Below the pieces are notes generated by a model. That model was not told the origin of the DNA and did not search any database. It was given only the letters and a program-made list of their open reading frames with translations. DNA of 64,000 nt, taken from assembly GCF_030770395.1 (NCBI RefSeq), contig NZ_CP132480.1:5222857-5286856 (forward strand), in the 5' to 3' direction. Both the position numbers and the translations under genes were made by a program. Source of the DNA: Telluria beijingensis (GTDB taxonomy: Bacteria; Pseudomonadota; Gammaproteobacteria; Burkholderiales; Burkholderiaceae_D). Within the stretch, counting starts at the first letter, position 1. Every line of letters starts with the position of its first letter. Shown in pieces: positions 35,344 to 42,325 of this stretch.

Positions 35344-35466
35344 TAACAATTTCCTCCAAGGGGACTTTTTTCTGCGCGTGAGGTGCTAGTCGGTGTCCGG
35401 GCCAAGAGCGTTGTAGACTTACAACACCCCCCTCCCCTTCGGCGGTCCAGCGGCCGCCCGGCGGCG
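35344..35466. promoter_or_regulatory. Gap upstream of terminase genes, possible cos region
   Basis: Contains a palindrome GTTGTA-GACT-TACAAC (35410-35425) followed at once by a C-rich run. In HK97-type phages the cos cut site lies just before the small terminase gene, so this is the place to look for it. Nothing in the sequence proves it. Confidence 0.3.
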
Positions 35467-35736
35467 TCAGGCGCGCGGCCAGGGCCACGTGGGCTCGATG
35501 TGCGGCGACTGCGGGGCCGATGCGCGTCCATCGCGCACGCCCTGAGCGTAGGCATCGCGGGGGCAGGCCTTGACGATGCGCCCGGCGTGCTTGACGCTGA
35601 AGTACGCTGCGCGCGTCAGCGCGGCCAGCACGTTCAGGCCCAGGGGAAGGCAAACCGCCCCGCCCGTCTGCCAGCTGAACCAGGCGATCCCGTAATACCG
35701 TGGGATGAGATCGCCGTTCGTGATCTTCTTGAGCAT
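35467..35736 (-). CDS. Small protein with hydrophobic N-terminal half
   Basis: 89 aa from ATG 35736 (AGGAC upstream). MLKKITNGDLIPRYYGIAWFSWQTGG is followed by a hydrophobic helix (VCLPLGLNVLAALTRAAYF) and a polar C-terminus with HIEPTWPW. One membrane segment is likely. Unknown role; it lies in the block of small genes between HNH and terminase. Confidence 0.6.
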   Translation of the reverse strand: MLKKITNGDLIPRYYGIAWFSWQTGGAVCLPLGLNVLAALTRAAYFSVKHAGRIVKACPRDAYAQGVRDGRASAPQSPHIEPTWPWPRA

Positions 35737-35743
35737 GTTGGTC

Positions 35744-36064
35744 CTATCCGCCGCGTGCACGCTCCGCCGCCTCGATCGCCGTCTTAGCGTCGTGGCACGG
35801 CACGCACAGCACTTCCTTGTTGTCGTCCGCATCGCTGCCGCCCTTCCAGAGCGGGATGATGTGGTCGACCGGGCCGCCCAGCATGGTCCGGCCCTGACGT
35901 TTGCACTCCTGGCAGAGCCCACAGTCGCGGGCGCGGATGCGCTCACGGTCACGCACGCCGGCCGAGCCACGCACGCGCTCGACGGTGTCGGGGCGCTGGG
36001 TCGGCAGCATGGTGACGCGGCTGGCGGCCGAGGGCAGGTTCGTTCGCAGTTGCTGCAGCTTCAC
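35744..36064 (-). CDS. HNH endonuclease next to terminase
   Basis: 106 aa from GTG 36064, preceded by GGAG and overlapping the upstream stop. HNH signature: CGLCQECKRQGR (zinc Cys), GGPVDHIIPLWKGGSDADDNKEVLCVPCHDAKT. Small HNH proteins beside HK97-type terminases are needed for cos cleavage and packaging in such phages (known family role). The longer frame to 36238 overlaps a separate small gene and is rejected. Confidence 0.85.
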   Translation of the reverse strand: MKLQQLRTNLPSAASRVTMLPTQRPDTVERVRGSAGVRDRERIRARDCGLCQECKRQGRTMLGGPVDHIIPLWKGGSDADDNKEVLCVPCHDAKTAIEAAERARGG

Positions 36065-36216
36065 ACCGGCTCCATTACGACACCGCGGTCGACGATCACG
36101 TCGATCATCCGGTCGGCATGACTCGGGAACGCACGGCCCAGCAGGAGCACGACAACGACGGCCGGCTTGAACCACCAGGCGAAGCGAGGTTTGAATGCGA
36201 TAGTATGGATGCTCAT
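36061..36216 (-). CDS. 51-aa membrane peptide
   Basis: Reads MSIHTIAFKPRFAWWFKP, then the hydrophobic AVVVVLLLGRAF and a polar tail. It overlaps the upstream gene at TGATG and the HNH gene at GTGTGA, so it is translationally coupled on both sides, which is the main evidence that it is real. One membrane helix. Function unknown. Confidence 0.55.
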   Translation of the reverse strand: MSIHTIAFKPRFAWWFKPAVVVVLLLGRAFPSHADRMIDVIVDRGVVMEPV

Positions 36217-36524
36217 CAGGTCGCCCTCCATGGCTCATGTGCTTCGGAGAGGTCGGGTGCGGCCGGCGCTTCCGGCTTCGTCTTGAACAGGTCGCGCAGG
36301 ATCTGCTTGACGTTCTCAGGCACGCTGCGCGCGACCTCGACGAACGACATGCCGCCGCGGCCGTGGCCCTTGGCGCGCAAGATCGTCTGCGCTTCCTCGC
36401 ACTCAGCCAGGTGCTCGGCGATCTGGTTCAGGCGCGTGAGGTTGTGCGCCTTGGCTGGGTGCGGGTTGCCACCCAGGACGGCGCGCAGGATCTCGGCGCG
36501 GTACTTGAAGGCGAGATCGTTCAT
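36216..36524 (-). CDS. Small phage protein, helical
   Basis: 102 aa: MNDLAFKYRAEILRAVLGG, LTRLNQIAEHLAECEEAQTIL, then SFVEVARSVPENVKQILRDLF. Mostly helical and charged, likely soluble. No family recognised. Starts within the stop of the 31-aa frame upstream. Confidence 0.6.
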   Translation of the reverse strand: MNDLAFKYRAEILRAVLGGNPHPAKAHNLTRLNQIAEHLAECEEAQTILRAKGHGRGGMSFVEVARSVPENVKQILRDLFKTKPEAPAAPDLSEAHEPWRAT

Positions 36525-36616
36525 GCGGTACCTCGGGCTTGATTGGCGGCCTGCTCGCGCTGGCGCTGCACCGTGTAGCGCAGCCAGGCCAGTTCGTCTT
36601 CAACGCTGATGCACAT
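36521..36616 (-). CDS. 31-aa coupled small ORF
   Basis: MCISVEDELAWLRYTVQRQ, then REQAANQARGTA. Its TGA overlaps the next ATG (ATGA), as in the other coupled genes here. Helical and polar. Called on coupling and composition only. Confidence 0.4.
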   Translation of the reverse strand: MCISVEDELAWLRYTVQRQREQAANQARGTA

Positions 36617-36698
36617 GGCTGACCTCGGAAAAGGAAAGCCGCCCGGCGCATTGCTGCGAGGGGCGGCGAAGTCCCCGAGTTATCGGGGCTGGAGACAC

Positions 36699-36774
36699 TG
36701 GAGCGGGCAGCCGGGATCGAACCGGCGACAACGAGCTTGGAAGGATCGCGCTCTACCGACTGAGCTATACCCGC
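36699..36774 (-). tRNA. tRNA-Gly(UCC), phage-encoded
   Basis: A complete 76-nt cloverleaf with CCA encoded: acceptor GCGGGTA/TGCCCGC, D-arm GCTC...GAGC, anticodon loop CTTCCAA (TCC), T-arm GCCGG-TTCGATC-CCGGC. One T-C mismatch sits in the anticodon stem. It lies inside the leftward late region upstream of terminase. Phage tRNAs usually match codons more used by phage than host, or replace tRNAs cut by host defences. Confidence 0.88.
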
Positions 36775-37047
36775 AAAATAGGTGGAGCGCCTTCCCCGCT
36801 CGGGGAGGCCTCCGGACGCGCCCCAAGGCTATCTGCCAAGTGGGCCGTAAACGACAAAGCCCGCCGAGGTGGCGGGCCAGAATCAAGGGTAACTCTACAT
36901 ATTTCAGGACGAGCGCCGGCTTTACTGCTGGCTGGACTGCTCGACTGCCTCGGGTGACGTTGGCGCCGAAGCGCGCATTACGTGGATCGAGGGATATGTG
37001 AAGGCTGTAGTTTACGCCCGGTTCCGGCGCTTTGCAATACCGTTGAG
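36775..37047. other. Non-coding stretch upstream of tRNA-Gly
   Basis: Holds a strong terminator (36848-36877) and a small structured stretch near 37005-37060 containing a D-arm-like GTAGCTCAACGGTA. No gene seen. It may carry the late promoter and antiterminator loading site, since the last regulatory gene ends at 37048 and late genes follow. Confidence 0.4.
36848..36877 (-). terminator. Intrinsic terminator at start of late region
   Basis: 7-bp GC-only arms GCCCGCC/GGCGGGC with 5-base loop, then TTTGTCGTTT on the minus strand. It stands between the Q-like gene and the late genes, where lambda tR' terminators stand. Confidence 0.65.
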
Positions 37048-37251
37048 CTACAAAACCACCCTGCAATCAACGCTGCCGACCGCGTGGAAGGACGGCGCCC
37101 CGATCTGGTGGACGGAGACCATCTGCACGTGTATGCCTTCAGGCGTCAGGCCCGTCGAATCAGCGAAGTCCGCCACCGCATGGACGACCGCCTCTCGGAT
37201 CGACTGCTCCATCAATTCCCTCGCGGCGCGCACGCGATCCATCTCAATCAT
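37048..37251 (-). CDS. Small protein downstream of zinc-finger regulator
   Basis: 67 aa: MIEMDRVRAARELMEQSIR, VVHAVADFADSTGL, HVQMVSVHQIGAP. Soluble, mixed. Overlaps the stop of the 37790 gene by 4 bases. Unknown function. Confidence 0.55.
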   Translation of the reverse strand: MIEMDRVRAARELMEQSIREAVVHAVADFADSTGLTPEGIHVQMVSVHQIGAPSFHAVGSVDCRVVL

Positions 37252-37790
37252 GCTGCCCGCCGCATCTTGGCCGCCGCCCGCGCACTGTGCGCCTGGAACA
37301 GGCCTTCCAGTTCGCTGATCATGTCGAGCACCTTCTCGCGCTCGATCGCGCCGCCCAGGACAGGCTCGCGGCCGGTGCCGTTGCAGTGCGTGCACGCGCG
37401 GCTTTCTACCACCTTCGTGCCATGGCAGCACGAGCACTCACCTCCCAGCCAGTGCGCCAGGCTGACGCGGGCGATCTTGGCATACATGGCATAGGCCGCC
37501 TTGATGTCCCATTCCGCCTTGATGTTCATCCACTTGCGGTCGAAACCCTTGTGCGCCACCGCGCTCGTCCAGATGCGCAGCAGCACGCCCAGCTCGCGGG
37601 CTGCGCTCTCGGCCGGCTGGCGCGGCACCCCGGCGATGTGCGCGCGCAACAGCATGGACCCGAACAGCTCGCCTGAGCCGCCCGACAGGTCAGCCAGCGC
37701 TGCAGCAACGAGCGGCTCCGTCTGGTGGTGCTGGTCGTCGTCCTGCAGGTTGGAAGTGCTCAGTGCGTTTAGGTAGCGTTCGGCGAACAT
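37248..37790 (-). CDS. Zinc-finger protein, candidate late antiterminator (Q-like)
   Basis: 180 aa. Near residue 118 it has a DnaJ-type zinc finger CSCCHGTKVVESRACTHCNGTG. The rest is helical and includes IWTSAVAHKGFDRKWMNI and VSLAHWLGGE. Several phage Q antiterminators combine a helical body with such a finger, and this gene stands where Q stands: last of the early operon, just before a terminator and the late genes. The assignment rests on motif and place, not on full-length similarity. Confidence 0.6.
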   Translation of the reverse strand: MFAERYLNALSTSNLQDDDQHHQTEPLVAAALADLSGGSGELFGSMLLRAHIAGVPRQPAESAARELGVLLRIWTSAVAHKGFDRKWMNIKAEWDIKAAYAMYAKIARVSLAHWLGGECSCCHGTKVVESRACTHCNGTGREPVLGGAIEREKVLDMISELEGLFQAHSARAAAKMRRAA

Positions 37791-37916
37791 GGGTTTCTCC
37801 GTGGAAGTACCACAACGTTAGCAGTATTCGGCAACGGATGAGTTCTTCCCGAGATTTTCCAATAGTCAATGATAGAATGAAATAAATGTCATTTCATACA
37901 AATCGTTGGGGAGCGC
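37791..37916. promoter_or_regulatory. Divergent promoter gap
   Basis: 126 bases between the leftward Q-like gene and the rightward RelA/SpoT gene, turning AT-rich (TGAAATAAATGTCATTTCAT, an imperfect palindrome near 37878-37897) just before the latter. A promoter for the RelA/SpoT gene is likely here. TTGGGGAGCGC before its ATG gives a ribosome site. Confidence 0.45.
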
Positions 37917-39014
37917 ATGAGCGACGAGATACTTCCGGATGTCGGTGAGTGGTATGCAGGTAGATCGCCACTTCTTATTGGCCTGCTCGAGGTGGTGACC
38001 ACGACCATATCCAGCTTGTTGAAGGCAGAAGGAATCGCCTCCCTCGCGGTGACCGGCCGCATAAAAACTCTTGACAGCATCGTCGAGAAGATGCAGCGAA
38101 AATCGTATGCAAGTGTTGAAGAGTTGACCGACGTCTGCGGAGTGCGGGTGATTTCGTACATTGAGTCCGACGTGGATCGGATCCGGGAAGTGATTGAGAA
38201 ATCCTTCCATGTTCACGACGACAAAAGCATTGACAAATCTGCAAAGCTTAAATCTCACGAGTTTGGCTACCGGTCGGTTCACTACATTTGCGAATTAGGA
38301 GCGAATCGGTTAGCGCTGCCGGAGCTTACCCAATATTCGAAAATTGTTTTTGAGGTTCAAATTCGAACCGTGTTACAGCACGCATGGGCTGAGATCGAGC
38401 ATGATCGAAGCTACAAATTTGCTGGGGAGCTCGCCCCAGCGATTAAGCGACGTTTGAACCTTCTAGCGGGCACTCTGGAGCTAGTTGATAGAGAATTTAA
38501 TAACTTAGCGCGCGAAGTTGACGAGCATACCAATGTGGCGAAAGAGGCAGTTCATTCAAAAGAGTTAAAGAATGTAGAACTTACTTCTGCTGCACTTACG
38601 GAACTCCTACTGGACAATCCGACAATTGTATTCATGCCAGGCCTTACTACAATTAACGAAACACTGCCTGCCTCGATATTTGACGAGATTCGGGGATTTG
38701 GAATCAATACACTCGAAGAATTTAGTGAACTCCTGACTGACGAATTCTTACAGGCCTATATCAAAAGCTACTCGAAGTGGCACGGTCCAGTGAGTCTCAT
38801 ACGTGCCGCGATGCTATTCAGAGACATGCCAAAGTTTCTGGGGGTACTTAGAAGAGATGAGCCGCGCGGGATCAGCGCCCTTCTTGCCAAACTGCTAGAC
38901 GATCGCTACGGCCCGGAGGAAGTGAATAAAGCCTTAAAGGCCAACAACTTCATACGCACTACCAGGGTTGCGCCAAAACGAAGCAGGCGCACTACTAGCA
39001 CGGCCTCAAGCTAG
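37917..39014 (+). CDS. RelA/SpoT-domain nucleotide pyrophosphokinase (candidate toxSAS / anti-phage)
   Basis: 365 aa. Residues about 40-165 form a complete RelA/SpoT synthetase domain: GRIKTLDS (47-54), TDVCGVRV (71-78), HEFGYRSVHY (114-123), EVQIRT (146-151) and HAWAEIEHD (155-163). No hydrolase domain is present. About 200 residues of helical C-terminus follow, ending in a basic tail (PKRSRRTT). Enzymes of this fold make (p)ppGpp or, as toxSAS, ppApp or pyrophosphorylated tRNA. It is alone on the plus strand amid leftward genes, AT-rich, and has no small antitoxin gene beside it. Prophage single-gene types such as CapRel are of similar length and layout, but identity is not shown. Confidence 0.85.
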   Translation: MSDEILPDVGEWYAGRSPLLIGLLEVVTTTISSLLKAEGIASLAVTGRIKTLDSIVEKMQRKSYASVEELTDVCGVRVISYIESDVDRIREVIEKSFHVHDDKSIDKSAKLKSHEFGYRSVHYICELGANRLALPELTQYSKIVFEVQIRTVLQHAWAEIEHDRSYKFAGELAPAIKRRLNLLAGTLELVDREFNNLAREVDEHTNVAKEAVHSKELKNVELTSAALTELLLDNPTIVFMPGLTTINETLPASIFDEIRGFGINTLEEFSELLTDEFLQAYIKSYSKWHGPVSLIRAAMLFRDMPKFLGVLRRDEPRGISALLAKLLDDRYGPEEVNKALKANNFIRTTRVAPKRSRRTTSTASS

Positions 39015-39021
39015 AACACGT

Positions 39022-39396
39022 CTAGAATGTTTTAAATTCCCATCCCCCGCCTTGCTTCTTCGTCTTTAGTTGAATAGCAATAAAGCGTAGCGGGTATAGG
39101 TCCGCAGCTATCTTAATTTTCGCCCGCGCATCGTCTTGCCAGAATCCCTTCACCTCATGCATCTCCAGCGCGCCGTCGGCCAGCATGACGGCGAAGTCTG
39201 GAGTGTAGAAGGTGTTGTCGGCCAGCCGCAGCTTGATACCCTCGAACTTGAACCAGGCGACCTCGCCGACATGGCGCCGGGCTTCCAGCGTGGCAGCGTA
39301 GGCCGCCTCGGTCTTGTTCATGGTGCCGGTCTTGAGCCGGCCCAGCGCCTGAAGCGCGCGGGTGGCGCCGGCTCGTTTCGTTGCCTGACTGCTCAT
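39022..39396 (-). CDS. DUF1064-type nuclease-like phage protein
   Basis: 124 aa from ATG 39396 (AAGGATGAA upstream). Pattern NKTEAAYAATLEARR, TFYTPDFAVMLADGALEMHEVKGFWQDDARAKIKIAADLYPLRFIAI: the PDF...E.KG core is that of a PD-(D/E)XK-like nuclease fold seen in DUF1064. Probably acts on replication or recombination intermediates. Converges with the RelA/SpoT gene with a 7-base gap. Confidence 0.8.
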   Translation of the reverse strand: MSSQATKRAGATRALQALGRLKTGTMNKTEAAYAATLEARRHVGEVAWFKFEGIKLRLADNTFYTPDFAVMLADGALEMHEVKGFWQDDARAKIKIAADLYPLRFIAIQLKTKKQGGGWEFKTF

Positions 39397-39397
39397 T

Positions 39398-39655
39398 TCA
39401 TCCTTTCGGTTTGGGTGGTGCTGCATTGTTGTTTTGCTCAGGCGCACGGTGCTTTTCGATCCACGCCTTTTGGTCTTCGATATTCGGCGCTGCCACGTAC
39501 CGCTGGCAGGCCGGCGTCGCCCAGGGCAGGAATGGCGCGACCCGGTCGGAGCGCGCAGCCGCGCGGACCGAGCACCGCCCCAGGCCAACCCTCGCGTGCT
39601 CGGGATATTCCTTTGCCTTGAAGTGGCCGCACAGGGCGCACGGCTTATCGCTCAT
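39398..39655 (-). CDS. Small Cys-containing phage protein
   Basis: 85 aa with KPCALCGHF, GRCSV and ACQRY, a possible zinc site, then IEDQKAWIEKHRAPEQ. Known as an early-region phage protein type without assigned role. ATG overlaps the upstream stop by 4 bases. Confidence 0.65.
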   Translation of the reverse strand: MSDKPCALCGHFKAKEYPEHARVGLGRCSVRAAARSDRVAPFLPWATPACQRYVAAPNIEDQKAWIEKHRAPEQNNNAAPPKPKG

Positions 39656-40338
39656 GCGGCGCGCGCCGGCGGCGGATCACGGCGCACCAGGTCTTTCAGC
39701 GCGCCGATCCCCTCTGGCTTGCGAGTGCGCTGCTCGGGCTGAGCCTGGGCTGGCGGCACGGCTGCCGGTCGGATTGGCGAGGTGGCGGCCGGCGGCGCCA
39801 GCCCAGGGTCCATGGCCAGCTCGATCCTGGCCTTGAACTGCCCCATGTATTCGCCCGACCGCGGCGCCAAGCCCAGCTCAGCGCCCTTGGCCAGGATGCT
39901 TGCGTCCGTCGCCCACCAGTTGCCGCCGGTCGGCTTCTTCTGCGCCTCGGGCGGCGTCCAGTCGTCCGCGTACCGCTCGTTCGGCCCGAAGAAGGTGGCG
40001 CAATGCAGGATGTACATCGGCTCGGTTTTCATCGCCTTGACGAACGCGGCGTATGCCTGGGCGCCGGCCAGCAGTTCCGACACCAGCGCCCCGGCCGCCA
40101 GCCGCGCAGCCCAGGCCTTGTGCGCCGCCTTTTTGCTGTCACCCGGACGCTGCGGGTAGACCTCCCAGACGGCTTCGAAGTCGGCCGGGTAGTCGTTGCG
40201 CTTCACCTTCGCAGGCTTGGCGCAGCCGGCGCGGAGGTGATCGAGCTCGTCCAGCAGCTCCACGACGGTAGTCGACTTCAGGTGCACAGTCGCGCCGGCA
40301 GCGGCCAGGCCGCGCAGCGGGGAGTAGTTACGCGGCAT
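39652..40338 (-). CDS. Replication-protein-like (O-type C-terminal pattern)
   Basis: 228 aa. Core DFEAVWEVYPQRPGDSKKAAHKAWAARL, LLAGAQAYAAFVKAM, MYILHCATFFGPNERYADDW is the pattern found in phage replication initiators of lambda-O type and some helicase loaders. The winged-helix front of lambda O is not evident. The C-terminus is Pro/Ala-rich and disordered. No primase, helicase or polymerase gene was seen, so host replication enzymes must be recruited. Confidence 0.6.
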   Translation of the reverse strand: MPRNYSPLRGLAAAGATVHLKSTTVVELLDELDHLRAGCAKPAKVKRNDYPADFEAVWEVYPQRPGDSKKAAHKAWAARLAAGALVSELLAGAQAYAAFVKAMKTEPMYILHCATFFGPNERYADDWTPPEAQKKPTGGNWWATDASILAKGAELGLAPRSGEYMGQFKARIELAMDPGLAPPAATSPIRPAAVPPAQAQPEQRTRKPEGIGALKDLVRRDPPPARAA

Positions 40339-41053
40339 GCTGGCCTCCCTTCTGGCGCAGCGCCACCTGGTGCTTTGCCCACTCGCCCGCGATCCAGGTC
40401 ACACCCTTGGGGGTGAAGCGCGCCGAGTTGAACGCGTGCCCGCTTTCGGCGGTACCGGCCTTCACGCAGAAGCGGCCGGCGTCGATGTGCTGGGCATGCG
40501 GCGTGAGTTCGGCGCCGAGGCGATAAAGGATCTTTTGGTCGATCAGGAACTCCCTGAACAGGTTCTCCTTCGCACCGAGCAACTTCGCCACCTGCCGGAA
40601 ACCCTTCGTGCCTGTCGAGTCGGCATAGCGCTCGACGAACTCCACCGCCGGCGCCGCGGCGGCGAGCTGGGTGGCCTGGAAGTCGATCAGGTCTTGCTGC
40701 TCGGCCGCCAGGCGCAGCGCGGCAGCGAACGACTGCGGCACGGCAGGCGCTGGCGCGGCGGCCTCCAACTCCTGCCACCGGTCGACCAGGCGCGCGGTGA
40801 ACTCGGGCGACAGCTGCGCGACGATCACGTAGGAGTCGCGCTTGCCGACGCGGTATTGACGGATCATCTTTGGGCCGGGCCCGTCGTTCGGCACTTCCTC
40901 AAATTGAGGGAGTGCGATCGTGCCGCGCGCCAGCAGGCTCTCGATCGTGCGCAGCACGTTGTCGTGCCGCTTCTCGACCAAGTCGGCGATCTCCCGGCTC
41001 GACATCGTGACGTCGGCGCCGCCGGTGGTTTGCAGTGTCAGCATGCTTTCCAT
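40328..41053 (-). CDS. Rha/KilAC-type antirepressor
   Basis: 241 aa. N-terminal pRha-like part (MSSREIADLVEKRHDNVLRTIESLL, YRVGKRDSYVIVAQLSPEFTARLVDRWQELE) and a C-terminal KilAC/ANT part (FVERYADSTGTKGFRQVAKLLGAKENLFREFLIDQKILYR). Such proteins bind repressors or DNA and tip the lysis-lysogeny choice. Its stop overlaps the replication gene; a second Rha protein follows upstream. Confidence 0.85.
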   Translation of the reverse strand: MESMLTLQTTGGADVTMSSREIADLVEKRHDNVLRTIESLLARGTIALPQFEEVPNDGPGPKMIRQYRVGKRDSYVIVAQLSPEFTARLVDRWQELEAAAPAPAVPQSFAAALRLAAEQQDLIDFQATQLAAAAPAVEFVERYADSTGTKGFRQVAKLLGAKENLFREFLIDQKILYRLGAELTPHAQHIDAGRFCVKAGTAESGHAFNSARFTPKGVTWIAGEWAKHQVALRQKGGQHAA

Positions 41054-41074
41054 GTCGTTTCCTTTCTATAAACC

Positions 41075-41557
41075 CTAGCTCAGCAGCGACGGCTGGATCT
41101 GGGCTGTCAACTCTTCGCGCTCATCGCGCAGATTCGGCAGCGCACGCTTTCGCTCGAGCATGAGGTGAGATCCGAACGATGCGCGGACCTGAGATTCGGC
41201 TTCTTTGGCGATTAGTGCCTGCATCTGCTGCCATAGGCTTTGCTCGCCTCGCTGAAGCGCATCAGCCATCTCGTTAAAAGCCCGGATGTAGTCTTCCTTG
41301 AAGGCTACGGCTTTGGGGCCAGTAAAGCCCATCGCCAACATCGCGAAACCGTCCTTGGTCATGGTGATGCGTCGTCGCAGCTTGCCTTGTGCATCGAGAT
41401 ATTCAGCCAACTCAAAATTGAGTCGGCTAAACTCCTTGGAACACTGCAAGTTGTCGTATGCCTTAAGGACATTCGCGTGCCGCTTCCCAAATGTCCTAGC
41501 CAACGTCTGCGAGTCGGTCACGATGCGGTCGCGGTCAATGGTCACTAAGTTGTTCAT
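41075..41557 (-). CDS. Rha-family regulator
   Basis: 160 aa from ATG 41557. TDSQTLARTFGKRHANVLKAYDNL, FAEYLD-like LAEYLDAQGKLRRRITMTKDGFAMLAMGFTGPKAVAFKEDYIRAFNEM is the full pRha domain. A helical tail with a charged end follows. With the KilAC gene next to it, the phage has two related regulators in tandem. It overlaps the Ref-like gene by 4 bases. Confidence 0.88.
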   Translation of the reverse strand: MNNLVTIDRDRIVTDSQTLARTFGKRHANVLKAYDNLQCSKEFSRLNFELAEYLDAQGKLRRRITMTKDGFAMLAMGFTGPKAVAFKEDYIRAFNEMADALQRGEQSLWQQMQALIAKEAESQVRASFGSHLMLERKRALPNLRDEREELTAQIQPSLLS

Positions 41558-42069
41558 GCGTTCTCCAGTTCTTGTGCCGGCCGCAGGTACTGCGCCTTGA
41601 TCATTTCCATGCACTCCGCCAGCAGCGCGAGCTGGGCTCCGTAGCGCTCCTCGAAGCGCGCCTTGTACGGGTGAACCGCGATGAGGGTCGGGTTCGAGCC
41701 GGTACCGTCCTGGTGGTGTCCAGCGCATAAAGGCAGGACCAGCAGGTGCGCACCAAGCTTGGTGCGTCCGTCAATGTGGTGCACGCTGACGTCCGGGTTG
41801 TGCCAGCCGTCCTTCTTGCACGCGATGCAGCCCAGGGCGGCGATCGCCGCCATGAAGCGCGCCTCATCGGCGGTCGGCGGGCGGCCTTTCATTCCGCGCG
41901 AGGCCATCGGCTTGCGGGGCTTCGGCTCGCGGGCCCGAACCTGCGCCTGAACCGCGGCGACGCGCAGCAGGCCGGCGCCGGCGGCGAGCGACCTGAAGCC
42001 GGTACCGCGCGCTATCGGCGTCTTGCGCTCGAGCGGCTTGCCCTGCTTGAGGGGCGATCGACGCATCAT
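41554..42069 (-). CDS. Ref-like RecA-dependent HNH nuclease
   Basis: 171 aa. A basic front (RRSPLKQGKPLERKTPIARG) and the core LGCIACKKDGWHNPDVSVHHIDGRTKLGAHLLVLPLCAGHHQDG, HPYKARFEERYG match the P1 Ref family. Ref cuts DNA in displacement loops made by RecA. It would act in recombination during phage replication. Tandem ATG codons at 42069/42066. Confidence 0.82.
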   Translation of the reverse strand: MMRRSPLKQGKPLERKTPIARGTGFRSLAAGAGLLRVAAVQAQVRAREPKPRKPMASRGMKGRPPTADEARFMAAIAALGCIACKKDGWHNPDVSVHHIDGRTKLGAHLLVLPLCAGHHQDGTGSNPTLIAVHPYKARFEERYGAQLALLAECMEMIKAQYLRPAQELENA

Positions 42070-42101
42070 GCTAGACTTTCCTTTTCTACAAGGAGAATAG
42101 A

Positions 42102-42323
42102 ATGGTTCGAGACACCGAGATTTACCGTGGCTACACGCTCTCCGCCAGTGCGCTGATCCAGCGCCAAGCGGGCGGCGGATGGTCGGGCAGCTTTGTCTTG
42201 GCTAAAGACGGCGTTGAACTCGAACGGATTGCCGTTGCCGGCCCGCTGGAATCCGAGCTGGCAGCGGTGGACAATGCGATTCGCGTCGGAAGGCTTCGCA
42301 TTGATCAGCTGGTTGACGGCTGA
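42102..42323 (+). CDS. Small protein on opposite strand in early region
   Basis: 73 aa with a perfect AAGGAGA seven bases before ATG 42102, strong support for translation. Sequence DTEIYRGYTLSASALIQRQ, GWSGSFVLAKDGVELERIAVAG, ESELAAVDNAIRVGRL. Small alpha/beta domain, no family named. It is the only rightward gene in this block, divergent from the Ref-like gene and convergent with 42326, so it has its own promoter. Confidence 0.65.
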   Translation: MVRDTEIYRGYTLSASALIQRQAGGGWSGSFVLAKDGVELERIAVAGPLESELAAVDNAIRVGRLRIDQLVDG

Positions 42324-42325
42324 TC

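Noticed and set aside
37005..37065. tRNA-like segment (minus strand) with D-arm-like GTAGCTCAACGGTA
   Set aside because: No T-arm, no matching acceptor stem and no encoded CCA; part of it is the end of the 37048 gene. It forms a hairpin but not a cloverleaf.
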